64,000 bases of DNA. It comes from UBA1941 sp046329555 (lineage in GTDB: Bacteria; Bacteroidota; Bacteroidia; Chitinophagales; LD1). Positions 52,866 to 60,766 of the stretch are shown here, in pieces. The stretch covers positions 186,001 through 250,000 of the forward strand of contig JAXLUK010000004.1 of NCBI GenBank assembly GCA_046329555.1. The letters run 5' to 3'. A model generated the notes under the pieces. The model saw nothing but the letters and a program-made list of their open reading frames with translations. It was not told the DNA's origin and searched no databases. The stretch's first letter is position 1, and each line of letters starts with the position of its first letter. A program made the position numbers and the translations under genes.

Positions 52866-55052
52866 ATGACCAACGCACGTAAAAAAGCAATTGAAACGGT
52901 GGTGAATCGCGAAGTGGTTCGTCCACGCCTTCCCGGCAGTAAAGTAAGCGACTACTATGCTGCCAATGTTTTCACCGATAAGGCCATGCGCGATTACTTG
53001 TCTGACGAAGCTTACAAAGCAGTTCGTGAAGCGGTAAAAACCGGGCATAAAATAAGTCGTGAAATCAGCGATTCGGTGGCGGCAGGTATGAAGCGTTGGG
53101 CCATGGAAAAAGGCGCGAACAGTTACACCCATTGGTTTCAGCCGCTTACCGGTTTGACAGCAGAAAAGCACGATATGTTTTTCATGCCAAAAGGTGATGG
53201 CGCTATCGAAGTATTCAGTGGCGATGCATTAGTTCAACAAGAGCCGGATGCGTCATCTTTTCCGAGCGGTGGTATTCGTGCCACTTTTGAAGCGCGTGGC
53301 TATACAGCCTGGGATCCGAATTCGCCAGCTTTCATTATGGAAATTGGTGATGGTAAAACGTTATGCATCCCCACCATCTTCATTTCTTATACCGGTGAAA
53401 CGCTAGACTATAAAGCGCCCCTGATGAAATCGTCGGCCTTTTTAGAGCAGGCCGCTTTGCCAGTAGTTCATTTGTTTGATAAAGAAGCTACACGGGTAAC
53501 GGCTACGCTGGGTTGGGAACAAGAGTACTTTCTTATTGATGAGGCCTTGTTTTATGCCCGTCCTGACTTAATGTTTACGGGAAGAACATTGATTGGGCAT
53601 TCACCGGCAAAAGGTCAGCAACTGGAAGATCATTACTTTGGCACCATTCCTGAGCGGGTTTATGCCTATATGCTGGATCTGGAAGCAGAGTGTCATAAAC
53701 TAGGTATTCCGGTACGTACCCGGCACAACGAAGTGGCTCCGGCGCAGTTTGAATGTGCGCCAATGTTTGAAGAAGTGAACGTGGCTGTTGACCATAATTC
53801 GCTGCTGATGGATTTGATGGAACGCGTAGCGCGACGTCACAAGTTGCGTGTGCTGTTACACGAAAAGCCATTTGCAGGAATCAATGGCAGTGGAAAGCAT
53901 AACAACTGGAGTATGGGTACCGACACGGGCAAAAACTTGCTAAGTCCGGGTAAAACACCGAAGAATAACCTGCAATTCCTGACCTTCTTCGTAAACGTGA
54001 TTAAGGCGGTAAGTGAAAATGCGGATTTGTTGCGTGCGGCTATCGCATCGGCCAATAACGATCATCGTTTAGGCGCCAACGAAGCACCACCGGCAATCAT
54101 TTCGGCTTTTATTGGTTCTTACATGACCAATGTGCTGGACGAGATTGAAAAGCGCGTTGCCAAAGGAAAATATGATGAACTGACGAACGCCAATCTGAAA
54201 CTGGATATTCATAACAAGATTCCGGATGTGATGTTGGATAATACCGACCGCAACCGCACCTCGCCTTTTGCGTTTACCGGAAACAAATTTGAATTCCGTG
54301 CCGTAGGCTCTTCTGCCAACTGCGCGCAATCCATGACCGTTATGAACACCATCATGGGTCAACAGCTCATTGAATTCAAAACAGAAGTTGATAAACTGAT
54401 TAAAGGCGGCGAAAGTAAAGAAGGCGCCATCATGCGTGTGTTACGCCAGTATATTTCTGATTCCAGAAAAATTTGTTTTGAAGGCGATGGCTACAGCGAA
54501 GCCTGGGAGAAAGAAGCCAAAAAGCGTGGCTTGAACAACGTTAAAACAACGCCTTACGCGCTGGATTTCTACATCAGTAAAAAAGCGAAAGAGGTGTTTG
54601 TAAAAAATGGAATCTACAGCGAACGCGAATTGATTGCCCGGTACGATATTCTGAACCATAACTACGTGCTTAAAATTGATATTGAAGCCAAGGTTCTGGC
54701 CGACCTTTCTGTTAACCAGGTGATACCGGCTGCGGTAGATTACATGAACAAACTGATCGCTAATATTCAAGGCTTGAAGTCGGTGGGTGTTTCGGTATCA
54801 AAAACACAGAAAGATTTAGTATCGAAAATCAACACGCATGTAAATAATATTCAGCAAGGTGTTAACAAGATGGAGGCCGCTGTAGCCTCGGCCCATAAAG
54901 CGAAATCGGTATCTGATGAAGCCAAAGCGTACTGCGATAAAGTGAAACCGTTATTTGATGTTATTCGCGCTGAGGTGGATGCCCTGGAGTTGTTGCTGGA
55001 CGACAATTTATGGCCACTGCCGAAATATCGTGAGATGCTGTTTATCCGATAA
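52866..55052 (+). CDS. glnN: Glutamine synthetase type III
   Basis: A 728-residue enzyme that makes glutamine from glutamate, ammonia and ATP. The GSIII class is shown by its length (about 700-730 against 450-470 in class I), the N-terminal block with YAANVFTDKAMRDYL, and FAGINGSGKHNNWSMGTD, TRHNEVAPAQFECAPMFEE and NRTSPFAFTGNKFEFRA as metal and glutamate sites. A C-terminal coiled region (residues 620-710) is normal for GSIII. Class III enzymes lack the adenylylation control of class I. Single gene with its own terminator. Confidence 0.97.
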   Translation: MTNARKKAIETVVNREVVRPRLPGSKVSDYYAANVFTDKAMRDYLSDEAYKAVREAVKTGHKISREISDSVAAGMKRWAMEKGANSYTHWFQPLTGLTAEKHDMFFMPKGDGAIEVFSGDALVQQEPDASSFPSGGIRATFEARGYTAWDPNSPAFIMEIGDGKTLCIPTIFISYTGETLDYKAPLMKSSAFLEQAALPVVHLFDKEATRVTATLGWEQEYFLIDEALFYARPDLMFTGRTLIGHSPAKGQQLEDHYFGTIPERVYAYMLDLEAECHKLGIPVRTRHNEVAPAQFECAPMFEEVNVAVDHNSLLMDLMERVARRHKLRVLLHEKPFAGINGSGKHNNWSMGTDTGKNLLSPGKTPKNNLQFLTFFVNVIKAVSENADLLRAAIASANNDHRLGANEAPPAIISAFIGSYMTNVLDEIEKRVAKGKYDELTNANLKLDIHNKIPDVMLDNTDRNRTSPFAFTGNKFEFRAVGSSANCAQSMTVMNTIMGQQLIEFKTEVDKLIKGGESKEGAIMRVLRQYISDSRKICFEGDGYSEAWEKEAKKRGLNNVKTTPYALDFYISKKAKEVFVKNGIYSERELIARYDILNHNYVLKIDIEAKVLADLSVNQVIPAAVDYMNKLIANIQGLKSVGVSVSKTQKDLVSKINTHVNNIQQGVNKMEAAVASAHKAKSVSDEAKAYCDKVKPLFDVIRAEVDALELLLDDNLWPLPKYREMLFIR

Positions 55053-55058
55053 GAAACC

Positions 55059-55082
55059 AAAGGGCGCTTCGGCGCCCTTTTT
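55059..55082 (+). terminator. Terminator of glnN with UUCG tetraloop
   Basis: AAAGGGCGC / GCGCCCTTT, 9 bp, loop TTCG, then a T-run. Nearly identical to the hairpin at 58702-58727 on the other strand. Confidence 0.88.
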
Positions 55083-55124
55083 GCTAAACTTCCGATTCCC
55101 CTTATTTTCACGCAAATTTCGTGC

Positions 55125-57104
55125 ATGCAACCACTATCGTCAAAAAGCAAGTTTCTACTATATACGCTCGCCTACGCGCTGCTAGGAGCCGTTTTGTTCG
55201 CCTACTGGAATCACTTCAACAATCCTTTCCATTTTGACGATGATCACACCATTGTTTCTAATTACTGGATAAAAGACATTCACAACATTCCTAGATTTTT
55301 TACTGACGCTACCACTACCAGTTCACTGCCAGCCAATCAGGCCTACCGACCCGGCCTAACTACGCTCAACGCAATTGATTATTGGATTGGCGGAAAACCC
55401 GAGCCTACACCTTTCTATTATCACCTGCATATTTTCATTTCTTTTCTGTTGCTTGGGGTTTGTCTGTATTTTTTCTTTTTGAAGATTTTCAATGCCGCCC
55501 TTGACCAACCGTTTAATCCCTACCTCGCACTTTTATCGGTAGCAGTATTCATGCTGCACACGGCAAACGCCGAGACTATTAACTACATCATTTCGCGGTC
55601 TGATTCTCAGTCAACTTTATTCATCATAGTAGCCATCCTGGTGGTCCAATACTTCCCAACATGGCGAAAGTGGCAATTGTACCTCTTTCCCATGTTCATC
55701 GCCTTCATGATCAAAGAACCGGGAGTACTTGTTGGTCCGTTGGTTTTTCTCTACTTATTTTTCTTCGAAGAACAGGCCTCACTGGCAGACGCATTTACAA
55801 CACGCAAATGGTTGCGGCCTTTCTTCTATGTTTTGCCGGCATTACTGCTGGCAGCGGTTTTATTTGCCTTTGCACAGTCAAAAACACCTGCTACCTGGAC
55901 TTCCGGCGGATACGACAGATGGAGTTATCTGAAAACAGAAACCTTTGTGATGGTACATTACGTCAATAACTTCCTTTTCCCTTTTAATCTATCTGCAGAT
56001 ACGGATTGGGGGCTGATTACACAACCATTTGACGATCGCGCAGTAATTGGAACGGTATTTGTTTTGTTCACTGTTTACCTTGCATGGAAGGCTTCCCTGC
56101 AGCGCACCTGGCGGCCTGTTTCCTATGGCATTCTCTGGTTCTATTTAACCCTACTGCCCACTTCAAGCTTTTTTCCTTTCTCAGAAGTATTGAACGATCA
56201 CCGGGTGTTTCTTCCATACATCGGCTTGACCATGGCGTTTGTTTGGTCGATTTATCTCGGTTTCCAAAAAATTACCGCAACAAAACAAAACACCACGCTT
56301 TGGCGAAATGGCGCTCTACTTCTAACTTTTGTGTTTTTGGCTGTACATATATACGGCATCCGGCAACGCGTAGCAGTGTGGAGTACGGGAGAAAGTTTAT
56401 GGCGTGATGTAAGCATCAAAAGCCCTAAAAACGGCCGAGGGCTCATGAATTACGGCAATGCGCTAATGGCGAGAGGTAATTACGACAGCGCGCAATTGTA
56501 TTTTGATCGAGCAAAAATAGAGTGGCCCTACTATTCTTACATCTACGTTAATTTAGGCGTTCTGCATGCCGCCAAAGGGAATTTTAAAGAAGCCGAATCA
56601 AATTACCGATACGCCATGCAACTCAACAATGGCAATCCCAATGCTTACTACTATTACGCGCAAATGCTGAAAAAAGCAGGGCGATATGCAGAAGCAAAGG
56701 CACAAGTTGACTTAGGCCTAACCAAAAGTCCACAACACATTTACCTGACGATGTTGCGTAACGAACTTCAAGGACCAATGTATGCTAACTCTGTAGCCGA
56801 CCGGTTGGCAGGAATGGAAAAACTATGCAAAGAACAACCCACTGCCGACAATTTCATTAATCTCAGTTTGGAATATTATAACAACGGTAGGTATCTGGAT
56901 TGCGTAAAGGCTTCTGAAGAGGCCCTTAAAATCAATCCGAAGTACGCCGCTGCCTACAATAATATCTGCAGTGCTTACAATATGTTGAAGGAATGGGATA
57001 AGGCCATTGATGCTGGCCAGAAAGGTTTGGCGATAGATCCTGGTTTCCAGTTGTTAAAAAACAATCTGGCTGCCTCAATAAAGGCTAAACAATCAGGGCA
57101 ATGA
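55125..57104 (+). CDS. TMTC-like GT-C membrane protein with C-terminal TPRs
   Basis: A 659-residue protein. The N-terminal 420 residues have about ten membrane segments and GT-C features: FHFDDDHTIVSN in the first large loop (acidic pair) and HTANAETINYIISRSD, which parallels the HPVHTEAV..RAD block of TMTC proteins. TMTCs in animals are O-mannosyltransferases. Residues 430-655 form TPRs (LMNYGNALMARGNYDSAQLYF, YIYVNLGVLHAAKGNFKEAE, AAYNNICSAYNMLKEWDKAI). Protein O-glycosylation in the periplasm is inferred. It overlaps the Smr gene by 4 nt (ATGA). Confidence 0.85.
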   Translation: MQPLSSKSKFLLYTLAYALLGAVLFAYWNHFNNPFHFDDDHTIVSNYWIKDIHNIPRFFTDATTTSSLPANQAYRPGLTTLNAIDYWIGGKPEPTPFYYHLHIFISFLLLGVCLYFFFLKIFNAALDQPFNPYLALLSVAVFMLHTANAETINYIISRSDSQSTLFIIVAILVVQYFPTWRKWQLYLFPMFIAFMIKEPGVLVGPLVFLYLFFFEEQASLADAFTTRKWLRPFFYVLPALLLAAVLFAFAQSKTPATWTSGGYDRWSYLKTETFVMVHYVNNFLFPFNLSADTDWGLITQPFDDRAVIGTVFVLFTVYLAWKASLQRTWRPVSYGILWFYLTLLPTSSFFPFSEVLNDHRVFLPYIGLTMAFVWSIYLGFQKITATKQNTTLWRNGALLLTFVFLAVHIYGIRQRVAVWSTGESLWRDVSIKSPKNGRGLMNYGNALMARGNYDSAQLYFDRAKIEWPYYSYIYVNLGVLHAAKGNFKEAESNYRYAMQLNNGNPNAYYYYAQMLKKAGRYAEAKAQVDLGLTKSPQHIYLTMLRNELQGPMYANSVADRLAGMEKLCKEQPTADNFINLSLEYYNNGRYLDCVKASEEALKINPKYAAAYNNICSAYNMLKEWDKAIDAGQKGLAIDPGFQLLKNNLAASIKAKQSGQ

Positions 57105-57466
57105 GTAAGAAGATCAACACGCACTTATTGAAACTGTATATGACTGGTGCTGCTTCCCCTTCCGATGATATCAAATTCTCAAAGGCCGGAGCGGAAGTGG
57201 ATTTGCACGTAAATGGCAATGATTTTAAAAATGGCAATCGCGGTGGGCAATATCCTATAGAATATCAGCTGGAATTGTTTGAAAAAGCGCTAGATGCCGC
57301 AGTGGCCGCCGGCAAATGGGAATTGCGCATTATTCACGGCAATGGCAGCGGCAAATTGAAAGCGGCGATTCACCAAATGCTCCGAAACAATCGTTTCGTA
57401 AAATCATTCAATAGCGATTACCACCCCAAGTACGGATTCGGAAGTACGGTTGTCTATTTTCAATGA
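57101..57466 (+). CDS. Smr-domain protein
   Basis: A 121-residue protein. The Smr domain of MutS2-like nucleases covers residues 30-119: VDLHV (family DLHG), the helix YPIEYQLELFEKALDAA, RIIHGNGSGKLKAAI (family HGxGxGxL) and a final strand GSTVVYF. Smr domains cut or bind branched DNA or RNA. The Gly after DLH is replaced by Val, so nuclease activity is uncertain. Translationally coupled to the TMTC-like gene. Confidence 0.85.
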   Translation: MSKKINTHLLKLYMTGAASPSDDIKFSKAGAEVDLHVNGNDFKNGNRGGQYPIEYQLELFEKALDAAVAAGKWELRIIHGNGSGKLKAAIHQMLRNNRFVKSFNSDYHPKYGFGSTVVYFQ

Positions 57467-57519
57467 CAAATCAAACTCTACCTGTGCATAACCGAGATAT
57501 CAACAACTTATGCACACTT

Positions 57520-57527
57520 TATCTTTG
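57520..57527 (+). promoter_or_regulatory. -7 box TATCTTTG
   Basis: An exact TAnnTTTG box; predicted transcription start about 57534, 15 nt before the ATG at 57549. Confidence 0.5.
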
Positions 57528-57548
57528 GCTATTGTAAAATTGCCAAAA

Positions 57549-57944
57549 ATGAAAACAAAAAATATCGTTCTGGGCGCCGCCCTGTTGTTTACCTCAACCG
57601 CTTTTAGTCAGATTGCTTCAGCTGATGTTTCCATGACTGAGGAGAATAATCCAACAGAACTTACCAGGCCTGCCGCACCGGCTCCAATGGCTAAAAAAGA
57701 AGTAGTGGTACAACTTAGGAACAACTGCGAGCACACCATAGCCGTTTACAGCGGCGATAAAAAAGAAGTGTTCTCAGGAAAAGGAAAACTATTGGGTGGC
57801 CTCAGCAATAATCAATTGTTTTTGCTGGAAGGCGATGTAGTTTGTATCATGAAAGATCAGAAAAATATTCAGGCTTGTTCTATTATCAAACCTGAAACAA
57901 CTCAGGTTGCCATCAATCAAAGTGGTAACGGATTTATCAAGTAG
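57549..57944 (+). CDS. Small secreted hypothetical protein
   Basis: A 131-residue protein with a signal peptide (MKTKNIVLGAALLFTSTAFS). A Pro/Ala-rich linker (RPAAPAPMAKK) is followed by a beta-rich domain of about 80 residues (VVVQLRNNCEHTIAVYSGDKK) with three Cys. I do not recognise the family. ATG 57549 is chosen over 57510, which precedes the promoter box. The last 28 nt overlap the 3' end of the metal-receptor gene. Confidence 0.7.
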   Translation: MKTKNIVLGAALLFTSTAFSQIASADVSMTEENNPTELTRPAAPAPMAKKEVVVQLRNNCEHTIAVYSGDKKEVFSGKGKLLGGLSNNQLFLLEGDVVCIMKDQKNIQACSIIKPETTQVAINQSGNGFIK

Positions 57945-58687
57945 CGCATTCGGCTGCCATACCAGCTCATTCGTTCTCCATCAACTAAACATACTTCGGA
58001 ATAGGCACCGGCTGCTTCGCGAAATTCATCAAAGTGTTTTTCACTAAAAGCATATGGTTCGCTGGATAGCATAATGTAATCTGGTTGAAGCGCCTTTAGA
58101 TCCAATAGATTAAAGGTTGGATATCTCGGTTGATGCAGAAATACATTTTCTGCGCCCATCCATTCCAGTAAACTATTGATATAAGTCTGTTTACCTACAG
58201 CCATATAGGGCTTGCGCCAAATGATGTAAGCCACTCTTTTACCTTTTAAACAGTTCTTTACCTTTTTAAGCGCCTCGGTAACTTCTTGCATTAGCACTGC
58301 TGCATGTGCTTTTTTTCCCGTTATTTCAGCAATGGCTTCCATCATTTGATACGCGTCTTCAATACGCGTAATATCACTCATCCAAACGGGAAACTGCTGT
58401 TCTAGTTCATTTATTTGTATCTTATCATTCTCTTCTTTGTTTCCGATTATCAAGTCTGGCTGAAGTTGACGAATGACTTCGAAGTTCAGATGCTTAGTGC
58501 CTCCAACAATTGTTTTGTTCCGCACTAAATTTTCTGGATAAAGGCAGTATCTGGTAATTCCAATAACTTGCGATGACAACCCCAAATCCAACAACCATTC
58601 AGTTTGTGAAGGCACTAACGAAATGATCCGTTGGGGCATCAGCGGCAAATTGACGATTCTGCCCATTTGATCAACATACTGCTTCAT
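57917..58687 (-). CDS. Helical-backbone metal receptor (BtuF-like binding fold) without signal peptide
   Basis: A 256-residue protein of the cobalamin/iron-siderophore binding-protein fold. It has QRIISLVPSQTEWLLDLGL, QPDLIIGNKEEN, the backbone helix with IEDAYQMMEAIAEITG, and ALQPDYIMLSSEPYAF. Family members usually have a Sec or lipoprotein signal; this one begins directly MKQYVDQMGRIVNLP, so it would stay in the cytoplasm. Upstream in-frame sequence offers no better start. No TonB receptor or permease is adjacent; the ligand is unknown. Confidence 0.82.
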   Translation of the reverse strand: MKQYVDQMGRIVNLPLMPQRIISLVPSQTEWLLDLGLSSQVIGITRYCLYPENLVRNKTIVGGTKHLNFEVIRQLQPDLIIGNKEENDKIQINELEQQFPVWMSDITRIEDAYQMMEAIAEITGKKAHAAVLMQEVTEALKKVKNCLKGKRVAYIIWRKPYMAVGKQTYINSLLEWMGAENVFLHQPRYPTFNLLDLKALQPDYIMLSSEPYAFSEKHFDEFREAAGAYSEVCLVDGERMSWYGSRMRYLINPLPL

Positions 58688-58701
58688 GGCTGGTTGAAAT
58701 T

Positions 58702-58727
58702 AAAAAAGGGCGCCGAAGCGCCCCTTT
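58702..58727 (-). terminator. Terminator of T9SS cargo gene 1, UUCG loop
   Basis: GGGCGC / GCGCCC around CGAA (TTCG on the minus strand), then six T on the minus strand. Confidence 0.85.
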
Positions 58728-58747
58728 AACATTTCATTCGGAAACAA

Positions 58748-59587
58748 TTATTCTGCGATAATAAAACGACGGGTAGCCAAATTGCGGCCTTCACCAACGC
58801 TGATAAAGTAAACGCCTTCAGGCAGGTTTCCTTTTTGGAAAGTAACTTCATTCTGGCCGGCTTTTGCAGCGATTTCCTGGAACAGCACTTCGCGACCAAC
58901 CATGTTATACACATGAAGTTGTTGCTGGCCTGATTTCTCAGCTACGAAAGTAACATGCGCTTCGCTGGTTACCGGATTGGGAACAACATTCAGATTCTTG
59001 GCAGCAATAGTTGTCTCATCAATACCCAATGGGCATAAAGTAGATTGTTGCTTCAAATTAGCAGTTGCAGTATCTTTCGGAATAGTGCAATTGCTTCCTG
59101 AATTGATTACAGATAAATAAAACTTCAAACCAGCCAATTCCGATGAAACCGGACCTTGCTCCTGAGGCATAGTAGAAACTTTTGCATGCAGGATAATGTT
59201 CAGTTTGTAAGTTCCCGGATTATCATTTGAAGTTCCTGAAATCTTAATACATCCATCTTCACCTGCATTGAATTGATTATCGGCTTTGTTACTTGTCCAG
59301 CACAAGCCACATGGCAGGTTACCAATAGTATCGAAACGCATGTAGGTTACATTAAATGTACCCACACCAGGCACAACAATAACAGAAGGCACGTTGAAAC
59401 GAATCGTTTCATTATATGCTTGTCCGCGAATTACACATGGGAAACTGTCGTAGTTCACAAAACGTCCTTGCGGAGGACTTGGCAGTACAGAACAAGTTGA
59501 AGATCCGCCTACTACACCGGGACATGCCTGCGCCAGTAACTGACCTGTAGTTAACAAAAACGCTGCTGCGTAAAGTAATTTTTTCAT
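58748..59587 (-). CDS. T9SS type A cargo protein, tandem paralogue 1
   Basis: A 279-residue secreted protein (signal peptide MKKLLYAAAFLLTTGQLLAQ). An N-terminal Cys-rich beta domain contains LPCGLCWTSNKADNQF, GCIKISGT and GTYKLNIILHAKV, the layout of putative Ig-like domains in which a terse description of a state is followed by SGT. The C-terminal 80 residues are a sorting domain (NVVPNPVTSEAHVTF, VYNMVGREV, LPEGVYFISV). The partner gene upstream has the same architecture. Function unknown; adhesion or surface layer is a guess. Confidence 0.85.
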   Translation of the reverse strand: MKKLLYAAAFLLTTGQLLAQACPGVVGGSSTCSVLPSPPQGRFVNYDSFPCVIRGQAYNETIRFNVPSVIVVPGVGTFNVTYMRFDTIGNLPCGLCWTSNKADNQFNAGEDGCIKISGTSNDNPGTYKLNIILHAKVSTMPQEQGPVSSELAGLKFYLSVINSGSNCTIPKDTATANLKQQSTLCPLGIDETTIAAKNLNVVPNPVTSEAHVTFVAEKSGQQQLHVYNMVGREVLFQEIAAKAGQNEVTFQKGNLPEGVYFISVGEGRNLATRRFIIAE

Positions 59588-59621
59588 GCTTTTTCCTTTT
59601 TGGGATTAATTAAATCAGGGA

Positions 59622-59653
59622 CGAAGTTAAAGCGAAATGCCGAATTTCTTCAA
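59622..59653 (-). promoter_or_regulatory. Promoter of T9SS cargo gene 1
   Basis: Minus strand TTG (59651-59653), 21-nt spacer, TAACTTCG (59622-59629). It lies after the terminator of paralogue 2's opposite neighbour, so the paralogues are separately transcribed. Confidence 0.55.
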
Positions 59654-59694
59654 CGAAAGGCTATCTACTTTTCCACAACGGTATACTTAGGTGT

Positions 59695-59721
59695 AAAAAA
59701 AAGCCCCCGCAAAGCGAGGGC
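59695..59721 (-). terminator. Terminator of T9SS cargo gene 2
   Basis: Stem GCCCTCGC / GCGGGGGC (one mismatch), loop TTT, then eight T on the minus strand. Confidence 0.8.
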
Positions 59722-59747
59722 CTTCCATTACATAAACCGGATAACGC

Positions 59748-60599
59748 TTACTCAATCACCACTTTACGGGTAACTGAACCATTGCTATTGCCAATAGTCA
59801 TGAAGTAAACGCCAGCAGAAATTTGATTTCTTTCGAAAGTAATGCGGTTTTCACCTACATGCGCTTCAACTGATTTAGCTGACACCTCGGCACCTACCAG
59901 ATTAGTCAGTTTCAAGGTATAGTTAGCTGATTTCTCAGATGAGAAAACTACTTCTGCTGCAGTTCCGAAAGGATTCGGTGTAACAGTCATATTTTGTACG
60001 TCTTTGTCGATATTATTAACCGCCAAAGGTCCGCAGCTAGTTTCGCTACCGTTATAAGCAATATAGAGGTTAGTTTTTCCACCAACTGTATCCAGGCAAG
60101 GACAAGTGGTTGCAGAAGAACTTACCAGACGAGCGTAATAACGGAGCGGTGTTCCAGCCAATGAAGTCAACGCTTCAGCATCACCGCTCTGCTGCAGGTG
60201 ACCAGCACCGATATCAGCGGTGATATGGATGCGCAGCTTGTACTGACCAGGGGCACCGGTTGGTGTACCACTTACCTCGATACACCCTGTTGCACCACCT
60301 GCGAAAGTGTTATTCGCTACGTTCGTTTTCCAGCAAAGTCCCGGAGGCAAGTTGTTGATAGAGTCAATTTTCAAAGAGTTTACCGCTCCAAAACTTCCGA
60401 ATGAAGTGAAATTTTCAAATTTGATTAATTGGGTGGTTGCCTGACCTACCTTTTGACAAGGAAGGCTGTCCGATGTTGGACGCAAACCGGCTGTGCCAGT
60501 TGGGGTTGGCGGGGTACATGTAGATGTTCCGCCACAAGCTTGAGCATTGGCAAAAACTGCCGCTCCTAAAAGACTAAGTGTAAAAAATACTTTTTTCAT
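59748..60599 (-). CDS. T9SS type A cargo protein, tandem paralogue 2
   Basis: A 283-residue secreted protein (signal peptide MKKVFFTLSLLGAAVFANAQ). The same domain plan as the downstream paralogue: short Cys segment (ACGGTSTCTPP), PTSDSLPCQKVG, DSINNLPPGLCWKTN, GCIEVSGTPTGAPGQYKL, then a linker and the sorting domain (MTVTPNPFGTAAEVVF, LTNLVGAEV, SAGVYFMTI). A CPC motif (TTCPCLDTV) lies in the middle. Similarity over the whole chain shows gene duplication. Role unknown. Confidence 0.85.
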   Translation of the reverse strand: MKKVFFTLSLLGAAVFANAQACGGTSTCTPPTPTGTAGLRPTSDSLPCQKVGQATTQLIKFENFTSFGSFGAVNSLKIDSINNLPPGLCWKTNVANNTFAGGATGCIEVSGTPTGAPGQYKLRIHITADIGAGHLQQSGDAEALTSLAGTPLRYYARLVSSSATTCPCLDTVGGKTNLYIAYNGSETSCGPLAVNNIDKDVQNMTVTPNPFGTAAEVVFSSEKSANYTLKLTNLVGAEVSAKSVEAHVGENRITFERNQISAGVYFMTIGNSNGSVTRKVVIE

Positions 60600-60766
60600 G
60601 AAATAAATTTTGTTTTAAAAAGTTGCAACGAAGAAAATTTTAACCCACGAGAAAACCAAATATTTAACAGACTATTTATGCACAGTTGAACGGAAAAAAT
60701 CGACTGCTGATTGATTCTGCATCTTCATTTCAGGTTATTGATTTGATTTGTTCCAAAGAAGAAATT

